Shown: positions 1 through 10,986, numbered from the stretch's first letter. The stretch is DNA of 64,000 nucleotides from Linum tenue (GCA_946122785.1 CAMGYJ010000011.1:56098449-56162448); one strand, 5' to 3'. Notes: generated by a model not told the origin, from the letters alone. A program made the numbers and translations.

Positions 1-139
1 GTCAGGTACATAGAATTACATAGGAGTTTCATACATGACATTCTGCATTTTGTTCCTGCCTTGTGTAAGCTCCGTAATTTAGCTCTTAATAGTTCCTGCT
101 TCACCAGCATTTTTCTGTACTCTTTTCATGTTCTGTCAG

Positions 140-3100
140 GTCTTGCAGCATCTTGGCGATTATCCCCAAAAGTTATCGCAGCACTGCCATACCTTATATG
201 ATTATGCTCCTATGCCCCCTGTAACTTATCCAGAGCTAAAAGATGAAATGTGGTGTCATCGTTATTATCTGAGGAATCTTTGTGATGAAATCCGCTTTCC
301 AAATTGGCCAATAGTGGAGCATGTGGAGTTCTTACAGTCATTATTAGTTATGTGGCGTGAAGAGTTGACGAGGAGGCCTATGGACCTTTCTGAAGAGGAA
401 GCCTGCAGGATATTAGAGATATCCCTGGAAGATGTATCAAATGATAACAGTAGGAGGAGCTCTTTTGATATTTCTGTAGAGAGTAATAATATATCTAAGC
501 AGATTGAGAACATTGATGAAGAGAAACTCAAGCGACAATACAGGAAACTTGCAATGAAGTATCACCCTGACAAGAATCCCCAGGGCAGGGAAAAGTTTCT
601 TGCTGTACAGAAAGCTTATGAACGCCTTCAGGTAACATTTGCAGATAAGTCCTTGCATTCGTGAAATTACCCAACTTGAAAAATCTAATTGTTACTTGCA
701 TTTTACTTTAGTCAGTCACCTTTCTATAACTGTCGTGGTCACATATGCTTTGCTTTTTGCTTCTAGGCCACCATGCAAGGCTTGCAAGGTCCTCAGCTTT
801 GGAGGTTGTTGCTGCTATTGAAAGGGCAATGCATTCTGTATAGAAGATATGGATACGTATTGGAGCCTTTCAAATATGCTGGATATCCGATGCTGCTTAA
901 TGCAGTTACAGTGGACAAGGATGATAACAACTTTCTATCTTCTGATAGGGCACCTCTACTTGTTGCAGCTTCAGAGCTTATTTGGCTGACGTAAAGCTCT
1001 TTTTTTTTATCCTGACTTGGGTTAAATCTACCTATGTACATGATATGTATCTGACGGTTGTCACTGTTTTGCCTCGTCTAGATGTGCAGCTTCCTCATTG
1101 AATGGTGAAGAGCTTGTACGAGATGGGGGGATCCAGCTGCTGGCAGTTCTTCTTTGTCGGTGCATGATGGTTGTTCAGCCAACTACTTCTGCAAATGAAC
1201 CGCCTGCTACAATTGTTACAAATGTCATGCGAACCTTTTCTGCGTTGAGCCAGTTCGAGGGTGCTAGGACAGAGATCCTTGAATTTTTTGGACTTATTGA
1301 GGACATTGTCCACTGCACTGAACTTGAGCTAATGCCTGAAGCTGTTGATGCTGCTCTCCAGTCTATTGCCAACCTGTCTGTATCCTCAGACTTGCAGCGT
1401 GCATTTTTGAAGGCTGGGGTGCTTTGGTAACTGCTATCCTTTCTCACAGCATGATTATACTTAGACATGCAACCCCTTGCAACTTCTATTATCGTTCATG
1501 GTTAACCAGTTTTTTTTTTTTTTTTTTTTGGGCTCCTTAGGTATCTTTTGCCTTTGTTGCTCCAGTATGATTCAACTGCTGAGGAATCTGATAACTCCGA
1601 ATCACATGGTGTTGGTTCAAGCGTTCAAATAGCTAAAAATATGCTTGCTATTCGAGCATCTCAGGCTTTGTCTAGGCTTAGTGGGTTGTGCATTGATGAG
1701 GATCTAGCACCTTATAATGGTCCAGCTGTTGATGCCCTCAGGACGCTGCTGACTCCTAAACTTGCCACCATGCTCAGAGATCAAATGCCAAAAGACTTAT
1801 TGTCCAAACTGAACTCTAACTTGGAATCTCCAGAGGTAATTTCTGTGACATCGTACGGAACGGACATTTGTGAGATGAGGTTGATAACACTGCATATTGA
1901 TGTAAGGTCTTCTTAGTAGTACATAAACTGTTCACTTATTTGCTTCTTTTAGGAACTGCGACAGGTTTGGCTATGAGTGATATGTTCTCCTTCATTTGAC
2001 CAATTATTGGCTTAATAATATAAAGATTACTACGAAAATTGTTGTCTGTTGGCCACTGTCATTATTCTTTTAGCTGTGCGATTTTATTGAATGTATCGAA
2101 CGTCTGTTTATGGTTGCAGATAATTTGGAATTCTTCCACCCGAGGAGAATTGCTGAAATTTGTTGACCACCAACGTGCCAGTGCAGACCCTGATGGTTCT
2201 TATGACCTGAAAGATTCACATGCCTTTTCCTATGATGCACTCTCCAAAGAACTCTTTGTAGGCAATGTTTACTTGAGGGTCTACAATGATCAGCCAGACT
2301 CGGAGATCAGTGAGCCAGAAGTATTCTGTGTTGCATTAGTTGATTTCATATCTGGTCTGGTGAACAGTCAAACTGGTAGTGTTTCTGATGTTGAGAAGGA
2401 ACTTAGTCCCAGCAGTTCCTCCCGGGAGGCATCTGAGATTCAAGACAGCCTTGCAGATGAATCTTTGAATGGGCAGCATGTACCTGTTGAATCGGCATCA
2501 GCCCCTGTCTCAGACGAAAAATCGACCGATAAGGAAGAAACTACTCTGGTTAAGAATCTTCGATTTGCATTGACATCGCTTAAGGTATACCCTTCACTTT
2601 TGCTTGTCAATTTTGTTGTTTAATTTTACTGGTATCTGATGGTTTTTCTTTTATAACAGAACCTTTTGATTAGCAATCCGAGCTTAGCATCAATATTTTC
2701 CTCCAAGGAGAAGCTGCTACCTCTTTTTGAATGTTTCTCTGTACCAATAGCATCAGAAAGCAACATCCCTCAACTTTGCCTGGGTGTCCTTTCTCTTTTG
2801 ACTGCATATGCTCCTTGCTTGGAAGCTATGGTTGCTGATGGATCTAGTCTTCTCCTTTTACTACAAATGCTTCACTCTTGTCCTGGCTGCCGTGAAGGGG
2901 TTCTTCATGTTCTTTATGCGTTGGCCAGCACTGCAGAGCTTGCTTGGGCTGCTGCCAAGCATGGTGGAGTTGTGTACATCCTTGAACTTCTTTTGCCTGT
3001 TCAAAGTAATCATCTAATGTTCCCTTCATAAAATTTCTTGTAATGCAGCATTTATTTTGCATCTTATATTCACTCTGAATATTGGATGTGCAGAAGATAT

Positions 3101-5688
3101 TCCGTTGCAGCAGAGAGCAGCAGCAGCTTCATTACTGGGAAAGCTTGTTGGGCAGCCAATGCATGGTCCTAGAGTTGCTATAACCCTGGCAAGGTTTCTA
3201 CCAGATGGCCTGGTATCAATTATTAGGGATGGACCTGGTGAGGCTGTTGTATCTGCACTTGAACAGACAACAGAGACACCAGAACTTGTGTGGACACCAG
3301 CAATGGCAGCATCTTTGTCTGCCCAAGTTGCAACCATGGCATCAGACTTGTACCGGGAACAGATGAAAGGTCGGGTAATAGATTGGGATGTGCCTGAGCA
3401 AACCTCGGGAAACCAGGAAATGAAAGATGAACCACAGGTATCTTATTATGTGGCTTTCTACGTCCTTAATGTTGTCCCTATTATTGAAGCATTCGGTTTT
3501 GTGTTCATGGTGCTTTGGTTCTGTCGCCATGCAGGTTGGTGGCATCTATGTCAGGTTATTCTTGAAAGATCCAAAGTTCCCACTACGAAATCCAAAGAGA
3601 TTCCTAGAAGGGCTACTTGATCAGTATTTGTCATCCATTGCTGCAACACATTATGAGACACAAGCTGTTGATCCGGAGCTTCCTTTGCTTCTCTCAGCGG
3701 CTTTAGTTTCACTGTTGCGAGTATATCCTGCACTTGCAGATCACGTCGGTTACCTTGGATATGTGCCCAAGCTTGTTGCTGCAGTAGCTTATGAGGGAAG
3801 ACGAGAGACGATGGCATCTGATGAGATGAACAATGGCAGCAGCTATGCAGAAGACACTTCGAGTGAATTTGATGAGGGATCAAGTCCACCTGCACAAACT
3901 CCTCAAGAACGAGTACGCCTGAGTTGTTTGCGTGTCTTGCATCAGCTTGCTTCAAGTACGATATGTGCTGAAGCTATGGCAGCAACTAGTGCAGGATCAC
4001 CACAGGTTAGTATCACGGTCCTCTGACATTATACTGGTTATCAAGTAGGCACTCTGAGTTGGTTGCTAAATGAAACAAACAACCATTCCTACTTTGTTTT
4101 TTTGGTCTTTATTTATTTTTTTATTTTTTTGTGGTACAAATGGTGTTTTGAGGCAGTCACTTAATATGCTGTTTTCGCATGTCTTGGGGTACAGTTCTTT
4201 GTTGATTCAATCATCACTTTTGTTGTTTCTTCGGAAATTCTTGGAACTTGGTAGTGCGAAAATTTTTGCAGGACTATTCATCATGGGATATTTATGGTTA
4301 TCAACTAATTTTTAGAGGCATTCATTATATAGCACCAAAAAAATGTATTCATACCCTTGGACTCATTTTCATTAATATTCTGGTCTCAGGTTGTTCCCCT
4401 TCTAATGAAAGCTATAGGGTGGCAAGGTGGAAGTATACTAGCTCTTGAGACTCTGAAACGTGTAGTAGTTGCTGGTAATCGTGCTCGGGATGCACTGGTT
4501 GCCCAGGGACTCAAGTAAGCCTTTTACTCCTCCCTAATTTTTGGGGCATCTTTTTCAACTGCATGTTAGCTCACAGGTTCAAGCCTGTTTTAGCCAATTT
4601 GACAAAGAAATGCTAAAGTTACTATAAACCTTTCTTTTGTTTCTGATAATTAGTATACATTCATTATGAAGGTCAAACATGTTGTCTGCATTGCGAACTT
4701 TAAGGTGTTAATCCAAGTTGAATCAATTTCTTGAATGAAATATTGGGATAGAAAAGGAAAATTGTTGGTATATGAAAGCCTTGCTCTATATGGACGGTCT
4801 AGATCCCCTAAATCTGCGGTTCTGATGGTCCTGTTATTTATATAGGGTTGGTCTTGTGGAAGTACTGCTTGGACTTCTTGACTGGAGAGCTGGGGGGCGG
4901 AATGGACTTCGGTCGCAGATGAAGTGGAATGAATCTGAAGCATCTATCGGCACAGTGCTTGCAGTCGAGGTAGGCTTATGAACCTTACCTCTTATTTCAC
5001 CTTCTTGGTACTTGTTGGGTTTTCTTCTCATCTGATATCGGATTTTCACTGTGAACGGGGTCCTATCAGATTGTACCACACCAGGTGTAGCCTTATCGAA
5101 TATCACATTCTATATGGAGTTTTCTTGTGATAGTAACATCTTTATATCACATTCTATATGGTGTAGCCCTTATCCATGACATACCCTTTCATCTCCCTAG
5201 TGTTTGCTCATGTTGAAAACATCTCCAATAAGACATTAAACCAGTTAAATAAAAGAGTATTGCATTGTGTCATAATAGATTCAACGCTAGTCAGTTCAAC
5301 GTTATGATACCAGTACATTAACGATAGTTGTGTTTGCATTCCATGATTACTGTTGTTGGGTGTAGGTTTTGCATGCATTTGCAACTGAAGGAGCTCACTG
5401 TAGCAAAGTCCGAGAGTTGCTGGACTCCTCTGATGTAAGTTTTGAATGATTCATCTCTTCTCTCGTAAAGTGGACTTGTTTTTGTTTAGGCCCTAGTACA
5501 TTTCTGAGTTCTCTGGCCAACTTCTTACCATTTCACTCCAGGTATGGCGCGCGTACAAGGACCAGAAACACGATCTCTTCCTACCATCGAGTGCCCAATC
5601 TGCTGCGGCAGGAGTTGCAGGTCTTATTGAGAGTTCGTCGTCAAGACTAACTTATGCCCTTCCAGCTCCCAACAATAATCAGTTTTAG
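140..5688 (+). CDS. GRV2: GRV2/KATAMARI2-like DnaJ protein (RME-8 homologue), 3' part
   Basis: C-terminal part of a very large endosomal DnaJ protein. In plants GRV2/KAM2 acts in endosome-to-vacuole traffic and shoot gravitropism; animal RME-8 is the counterpart. Twelve exons join in one frame (1148 codons plus stop): 140-631, 767-990, 1082-1426, 1541-1835, 2120-2584, 2660-3005, 3094-3437, 3535-4005, 4390-4514, 4846-4969, 5366-5434, 5542-5688. All boundaries use GT/AG. The first exon ends in a J-domain: the helix-II segment [11 protein letters not shown] is followed by HPD at 563-571 and KNPQGREKF. The remainder is armadillo-like helical sequence, as in the family. An acidic, Ser-rich linker (about 2390-2540) looks disordered. 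The final residues are PNNNQF. The upstream part of the gene lies outside the window, and 1-139 reads as intron. Family assignment rests on recall of the conserved [21 protein letters not shown] region and is secure. Confidence 0.95.
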
Positions 5689-6857
5689 CATTTGCTATGT
5701 TTCACATTTACTAGTCAGTCTCTGTATAGTCTCTCATTGTACATTCCCAAGATTTCTCTTGTTTGTGGTTTGGTGATTCCGTGGGTGTTGTTATTGGTAT
5801 CTTACAAACTCTCATAGTCGTGGGTTCGACGAAGATTTGTGGTTAATCATAAGAGTGAAAGGGAAAGAACAGAGAGGGTGGAAGTCGTTTTTCGGGTTAT
5901 GTAAAGATGAAGCAGCTGTACATTTTTCATGGCGGCCGATTATTTGCCCTTTATTGGTATAGAGATGGTTTTGTGGGACTGTATGTTGGGTGGAAATGTG
6001 GAATAGATTTTCTGATGTTTGTGATGCTTTTGCATTTGTTCTTTCTAGCTCATAACTTACCATTTCCTTAGCGACTCAAAGCTGCTTGGGTTGCATATTG
6101 ATTTTGTTATTTAAGTTGTTAGGTTTGTAAGATTTTGCACACAAGGAACTGATAGGAATTGATAAATTACATTGCATTAAAATCCATGGTATGAGGTACT
6201 CGATAATACCGAGACCAAAATCGACCCTAAATTCACAAAAACGTATTCTAAAAGTCAATCAAATTCAGTCTTGGTACCCTTTTATTGGCACTTCACTAAG
6301 TCAAGCAAGCTAGGCATCATATGCTTGGCGAACCGGCTTAGTTATTAGTTTGAAAGGCCTTCAAGTCATTTCATTCAATTCGAATGGCCACATGCTTTAA
6401 GATAAACACGATAATACAAGTCGATCCATTTCCTCTATGAATCGATTTAATGGCAAATAATAACCCTCACAGTTGTTATGTCCAATATATGACTGAACCA
6501 ATACGACTATCCGGAGCAATCCGACTTCACGGATACTTCCATAGATTAATACTTCTATATAGACAACACTCATTCTTTATATTCCTTTTCTATGGATGTT
6601 AAGCGCACTTTGAAACTGAACCAAATGCAACACCAATGAATTGGGTGTGTGCTCATTCACAAATGAGCATTGAGCATGTACTCTATCGATCGACACATCA
6701 CAATAAGCATAGAAAACCATACATACTAAGATAAGTGGTTTTTGCACAACAAATGGAAGCTAGACTGCCCATAAACGATGAATGCTGTGGCAGATATTAT
6801 CCAGTCCTTGGGAGATGGAAAGAACCATTTCTCAAGAAAAAAGAGTTAAATGCCATA
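5689..6857. other. 3' UTR of the GRV2-like gene and spacer
   Basis: Starts with the 3' UTR of the upstream gene (T-rich, no clear single poly-A signal chosen) and passes into AT-rich spacer. Short open frames here show no recognisable protein similarity. The spacer ends at the target duplication of the LTR element. Confidence 0.5.
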
Positions 6858-6862
6858 TAATC

Positions 6863-7266
6863 TGTAGGAAACAAGATTTCCTACAGAATGGGAATTGGGG
6901 AATTTAGCTAGATCAATTAGGGATTGATCCAACTAGGGATTAGAATTGGGGATTTAGAACAAGAAGAGGGAAGAATTTGGGCTGCTGCTGCCGCAGCTTT
7001 GGAGGGAGAAAAGAGAGAGATAGAACACGCAGGAGAGAGGGGAGAGAGAGTTAGGATTTAGGTTTTGGTTCTGTAATTGCTTAATCCCAAAATAAGACCC
7101 TATTACAGATTATATAACCTGTCTAATTCCTATCTGCTACCCGAATAATAAAACGTAACAATTAACTCCCTGTTTATTCCCCCAAATACCCAAATAATCC
7201 CCCAATCAATAAAAACCGACACTAATACGAAATAACCAAAAACTGTAAATAATTGTGTTTCCCACA
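6863..7266 (-). repeat. 3' LTR (left copy) of the 3.0 kb element
   Basis: A 404-bp direct repeat of 9487-9890. On the plus strand its first 23 bases form a hairpin: arms TGTAGGAAA and TTTCCTACA around a 5-base loop. It contains GA-rich and CT-repeat-like tracts. The tail of the long internal reading frame runs about 40 bp into it. Confidence 0.93.
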
Positions 7267-7698
7267 TCCCCTCTTCCTTCGAAAAACAACCTTGTCCTCA
7301 AGGTTGTAGCCAATATCACGAATTCCCCTCTCTTTTGTCGTGGTATCTCGCCATTGGCTTTGACGTTGCTTGAGCTTCCTCTTCTTCCAATTACATGAAA
7401 GGACCACGTTCAATCTCTTGCTAAACACGACACAAGGAGTGCCTACCGAGCCTCCACGTCGTCTAGCGTCAAGAGTTCCAACTTTGTCCTCTTCTGTCAC
7501 AAATAAACTTTCAACTTGCCAATCGGCATCCATCCTTCCAGCTTCAGTCCACCTCTGCTTCTGAAATCCCCAGCTAGTCCATTCTCTTTCCATTCGCACC
7601 AAAGCCCCTAAAGACAACCAAAAGGCTTTGGTTTCATCACGTAGGGAAGCATGACCCCACTGAAATTCTTTGCCAACGATAGTTACATAATTATGCTG
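7222..7698 (-). CDS. Open extension downstream of the in-frame TGA of the element's long frame
   Basis: This frame is in the same phase as the 569-codon frame at 7699-9408 and starts directly after its TGA (7699-7701). It is open for 158 codons and ends inside the 3' LTR. No ATG lies close to its start, so translation would need stop-codon readthrough or a separate start. Near its end it encodes NLEDKVVF just before the polypurine tract. Similar 'NLEDKV' stretches occur, from memory, near the 3' end of some plant LTR elements. Otherwise it is basic and unrecognised. It may be a relic of the end of pol or a real extension. Confidence 0.4.
   Translation of the reverse strand, partial: QHNYVTIVGKEFQWGHASLRDETKAFWLSLGALVRMEREWTSWGFQKQRWTEAGRMDADWQVESLFVTEEDKVGTLDARRRGGSVGTPCVVFSKRLNVVLSCNWKKRKLKQRQSQWRDTTTKERGIRDIGYNLEDKVVFRRKRGCGKHNYLQFLVISY
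7267..7280 (-). other. Polypurine tract of the 3.0 kb element
   Basis: On the minus strand this reads GAAGGAAGAGGGGA immediately before the LTR start TGTGGG, the expected place for plus-strand priming. Confidence 0.8.
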
Positions 7699-9408
7699 TC
7701 ACTTCCCTCCAGTACTCATTTCCAGCGGAATGATGATCTTTCCCCTCTTGCCACCCCATGTTACGTATTCCACTAAACTTAACTCATAAGCATGAACTAT
7801 TTGTCCCATGGCAGTAGACTCCAAATAATCGACCTCATCCATCCTTTGACCAACTCCATTCATAAGAATCATAGCCATTTCATAGAAAAGCTTACTGTCA
7901 TGTTTAACGTAGCCGCCCACAAGAGCTGTCTCTACATTAAGATCACCCAAAACAGCTTCCAACTTGAGCTTCCCATTCTCGTCCACCGTTTGTAACTTCT
8001 TGACAAACACCATAATCCCTTCCTCTCTTCGGCCAGCAAGATCCACGTTGGGGGTTAGACATCCACGTCCTTTCCTGCTAAGAGACAACAACTTCCACAA
8101 TGCACCTGGCGATTTGATTGGATATTTGCTCTGCCTCTCATCAATAATAAATCCTCCACCTCCATCTATTTTGCTGGTCCAACCGACAGTACAAACATGC
8201 ATCTTCTTCTCTCTGATTTTCCAGCCATAGATGGGCAACAAAATTCTTCTATTATTCCTCTCCGACTTTGATAAGTCGGCGGCCCCTTTAACATCATCCC
8301 CGTTCAACTCTACAAAACCTCGCCCCAAACTGAAGGTAGTCGTACCTCTGTTGGCATAGACGAACAGAGGCAACTCCGGGGTGTCTTCCTCATGGATCGG
8401 ATTCGGCATCTTGGTCCATCCGCTAGTAGACATCTTTCTTACAAGTGAGGTTTCGTTGCTGGGAAAGCTGGCTATGGATCCCGCAGGGGTGGTTGCTGTG
8501 GTGTCCTTGACCTCGAGATCGCCTTCCATCTCCAGTGGCAGCTGATTCAAAACTCCGCCGTCTACATTCCCGGCGCTTTCGTTCTCGGAAATCGAGTTCC
8601 ACTCGTCGAGGAAGGGCACCAACAAGTTGGCGTTTCTCCGCTTCAACTCTGCATCGTACTCTCCATCTTCCTTTAACACCCTGATGTCGCCTATTTTTCC
8701 CTCCCCAGCGGCGAGACTTTCACCCGCAACTATCAGTTTGAAGCATCCTCCGCCAGGATCTATACAGAATAATGGCGATGAATGGATGTTGGTGAATGAA
8801 TCCATATATCCACCAATTGACATTTTCCTTTCAATCGTAATTAGCAATGAATTTTGGACACCTTCAACCTTTATTGATTTCCACAAGCCACAACCCATCT
8901 TCTCCACTGGCCGAGGAATACCTTCAAAATCAAGCTTTGTAACATGCACCCATATTGCAACATCAAATTTCTTACCAACTTCAGGAACCACATCGGCTTC
9001 TCCTTCTTCCTGGACTGATTTATTAGTAGTCTCTAGCGTCGCCGCTTCTTCCTTCAGTTCAGTGTGGAGCAGTGCACCTGCCTTGACCAGCGGTTTGGCC
9101 AACAACCGCAACTCCTTCGCCTCCACGACTGATCTCGGCTCCGGATCGCGTTCCTCCGCTGCTGCTCGGACCAGTGACATTGCCGTCAAACCTTCCACCG
9201 TCGGGCAGCTCTTGGATTGCACCACCACTGGTGAGCGACGTCCGATGCGGCGAGCCCGGTCACGCAGCTCTGCCCATGACAGGGTTTCTAGGGTCACCGT
9301 CTCTGCTTGCACGGTCGGTGACTCTTCGGAGCGCCAACGGCGTCCGATGCGGCTTGCCTGTTCCCGCAGTTCCGCCCATGACAGGTCTGATAGCCTTGAA
9401 GAGCTCAT
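7699..9408 (-). CDS. 569-aa unrecognised protein of the LTR element
   Basis: Single uninterrupted frame of 569 codons starting at ATG 9408-9406, about 55 nt inside the primer-binding site. I do not recognise the family. The N-terminus holds a tandem duplication: LSWAELREQASRIGRRW (about residues 8-25) recurs as LSWAELRDRARRIGRRS (about 43-59). Both have a charged amphipathic look. The middle and C-terminal parts are mixed alpha/beta in composition, with no CCHC zinc knuckle, DTG protease motif, YxDD or DDE signature seen. The position right after the PBS is where gag sits, so a structural or gag-replacing role is a guess. It could also be a captured host gene. The frame ends in TGA, and the same frame continues open afterwards. 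A 271-codon frame on the opposite strand here is a shadow. Confidence 0.75.
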   Translation of the reverse strand: MSSSRLSDLSWAELREQASRIGRRWRSEESPTVQAETVTLETLSWAELRDRARRIGRRSPVVVQSKSCPTVEGLTAMSLVRAAAEERDPEPRSVVEAKELRLLAKPLVKAGALLHTELKEEAATLETTNKSVQEEGEADVVPEVGKKFDVAIWVHVTKLDFEGIPRPVEKMGCGLWKSIKVEGVQNSLLITIERKMSIGGYMDSFTNIHSSPLFCIDPGGGCFKLIVAGESLAAGEGKIGDIRVLKEDGEYDAELKRRNANLLVPFLDEWNSISENESAGNVDGGVLNQLPLEMEGDLEVKDTTATTPAGSIASFPSNETSLVRKMSTSGWTKMPNPIHEEDTPELPLFVYANRGTTTFSLGRGFVELNGDDVKGAADLSKSERNNRRILLPIYGWKIREKKMHVCTVGWTSKIDGGGGFIIDERQSKYPIKSPGALWKLLSLSRKGRGCLTPNVDLAGRREEGIMVFVKKLQTVDENGKLKLEAVLGDLNVETALVGGYVKHDSKLFYEMAMILMNGVGQRMDEVDYLESTAMGQIVHAYELSLVEYVTWGGKRGKIIIPLEMSTGGK

Positions 9409-9461
9409 CGTCGAACCAGTTGTAGAACTCGTCCCCGGTTGAGAGTTGTGAAAAACTCAAT

Positions 9462-9484
9462 CCTCGAACCGGGCTCTGATACCA
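9462..9484 (-). other. Primer-binding site (initiator tRNA-Met type), extended
   Basis: On the minus strand it starts 2 nt after the LTR with TGGTATCAGAGCC, the standard plant PBS complementary to initiator tRNA-Met. It is followed by CGGTTCGAGG, which resembles further complement of the same tRNA T-arm with a few differences. Confidence 0.88.
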
Positions 9485-9486
9485 GA

Positions 9487-9890
9487 TGTAGGAAACAAGA
9501 TTTCCTACAGAATGGGAATTGGGGAATTTAGCTAGATCAATTAGGGATTGATCCAACTAGGGATTAGAATTGGGGATTTAGAACAAGAAGAGGGAAGAAT
9601 TTGGGCTGCTGCTGCCGCAGCTTTGGAGGGAGAAAAGAGAGAGATAGAACACGCAGGAGAGAGGGGAGAGAGAGTTAGGATTTAGGTTTTGGTTCTGTAA
9701 TTGCTTAATCCCAAAATAAGACCCTATTACAGATTATATAACCTGTCTAATTCCTATCTGCTACCCGAATAATAAAACGTAACAATTAACTCCCTGTTTA
9801 TTCCCCCAAATACCCAAATAATCCCCCAATCAATAAAAACCGACACTAATACGAAATAACCAAAAACTGTAAATAATTGTGTTTCCCACA
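9487..9890 (-). repeat. 5' LTR (right copy) of the 3.0 kb element
   Basis: A 404-bp repeat matching 6863-7266 in every line I compared. It is the 5' LTR for the minus-strand element and is followed by the target duplication TAATC. Confidence 0.93.
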
Positions 9891-10083
9891 TAATCTCATC
9901 TCTTCTTCATCCACCATCATTCCCAAATAATGTTAAATAGCTTGACAACAACACCTCTTTCTCATTCATTACTCTTCCATAGCACTGCCTTTCATATTTT
10001 TTGTGATTTTCACATTAGGAAGCAAGTAAATGCACTGCAAATATGACCACATTTTCAAAAGGGGACCCCTGTACATTTGTGTG

Positions 10084-10093
10084 TATATATATA
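10084..10093 (+). promoter_or_regulatory. Probable TATA box of the lipid-transfer protein gene
   Basis: A TATATATATA run lies about 120 bp upstream of the ATG at 10210, a normal plant spacing. The 188 bp between the retroelement's right target duplication and this box contain no other clear motif. Confidence 0.55.
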
Positions 10094-10209
10094 GCCATGC
10101 TGAGTCTCGACCATCTCAACATAGAGAGTGTGACTGAATAGCTTCCTTAGCAAACCCACTTAACAGCACTTCTAAACACACAGTGAAAGAAAAAGTGGGA
10201 GAGAAGAGG

Positions 10210-10903
10210 ATGGCACAAGACAGAAACATGACCTTGGTATGCCTCATCGTGGCCTCATTGGCCATCACGGCAGCAACAGCAGCGACATTGCAGGACGCCG
10301 AGACCGAGTGTGCACAGCACCTCACGGATCTCGCAGCTTGCATTCCATATGTGAGCGGCACTGCCAAGAAGCCGACGCCCGAGTGCTGCCAGGACGCCAA
10401 GAAGCTGAAGGAAACCGAACCGAAATGCCTGTGCGTTCTCATCAAAGAGAGCACTGACCCTTCCATGGGTCTTCCTATCAACACCACTCTCGCCCTTGAA
10501 ATGCCCTCTGCGTGCAACATTGATGCCAAAGTCTCCAACTGCCCGAGTATGCCCGATTTCCCATGTTTAATGGTTCTTTTCATGGCATGCCTAGCTAAGA
10601 AGTTGTGCTCACCATGCATGGTCTTTCTTTTTTGCAGCTCTCTTGAACATCTCTCCCGACTCGCCAGATGCGAAGATCTTCAAACAAGCAGGAGATTCAG
10701 ATTCTTCTTCCACTGGCAGTTCAAGCTCCCCAAAAGATTCCCCAGTGAGTTCTACAACTACGTCGCCTTCTTCTACTTCCACTGATTCCAGCTCGAAAGA
10801 CTCGAAGGCTTCTCCTGCTACCAGCAGTAATGACGGCCAAAAGATGAAGGTGATGATTGGAGGGTGGATGTTGATGGCTCTTGCAGCTTCGATGCTCTTC
10901 TAA
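10210..10903 (+). CDS. GPI-anchored non-specific lipid-transfer protein (YLS3/LTPG-like)
   Basis: Two exons, 10210-10546 and 10638-10903, give 200 aa. A signal peptide (VCLIVASLAITAATA) is followed by an eight-cysteine lipid-transfer domain: ECAQHL, AACIPYV, the CC pair in PECCQD, the CLC motif, then SACNID and NCP, ending in NISPDSPDAKIF across the splice. Next comes a Ser/Thr/Pro-rich spacer of about 50 residues and a hydrophobic C-terminus (MIGGWMLMALAASMLF), the pattern of a GPI-anchor signal. These proteins bind lipids at the outer plasma membrane and wall and are implicated in cuticle or wall deposition. The ATG at 10210 was chosen because it opens directly into the signal peptide; the frame extends upstream only through a GTG. 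A young LTR element ends just upstream and a TRIM lies just downstream. Confidence 0.92.
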
Positions 10904-10986
10904 AGCTGAAACAGCAGTCAACTACGGCTCTTTCATGAGTTAGTAGCATCAAGGACTTGGTATTAGAATGAAGCAGATGAAGCATT

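Larger units (their letters stand above)
6863..9890 (-). mobile_element. Young non-autonomous LTR retrotransposon, 3.0 kb, minus strand
   Basis: Complete LTR element. Two 404-bp direct repeats begin TGTAGG and end CCCACA on the plus strand, and I read them as identical. The 5-bp target duplication TAATC lies at 6858-6862 and 9891-9895. Orientation is minus: next to the right-hand LTR is a primer-binding site reading TGGTATCAGAGCC on the minus strand, and next to the left-hand LTR is a purine-rich tract. The interior carries one long frame without recognisable protease, reverse transcriptase, RNase H or integrase motifs. It therefore looks non-autonomous and dependent on another element for enzymes. 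Identical LTRs imply a recent insertion. It sits about 320 bp upstream of the start codon of the lipid-transfer protein gene, so it could affect that promoter. Confidence 0.93.

Noticed and set aside
8627..9442. 271-codon plus-strand frame inside the 3.0 kb LTR element
   Set aside because: It lies antisense to the 569-codon frame, has a composition rich in Ser/Pro/Thr typical of a shadow frame, and no recognised motif.
10183..10209. Upstream extension of the lipid-transfer protein frame
   Set aside because: The extension begins with GTG and adds a charged stretch ahead of the signal peptide; the ATG at 10210 fits the family better.
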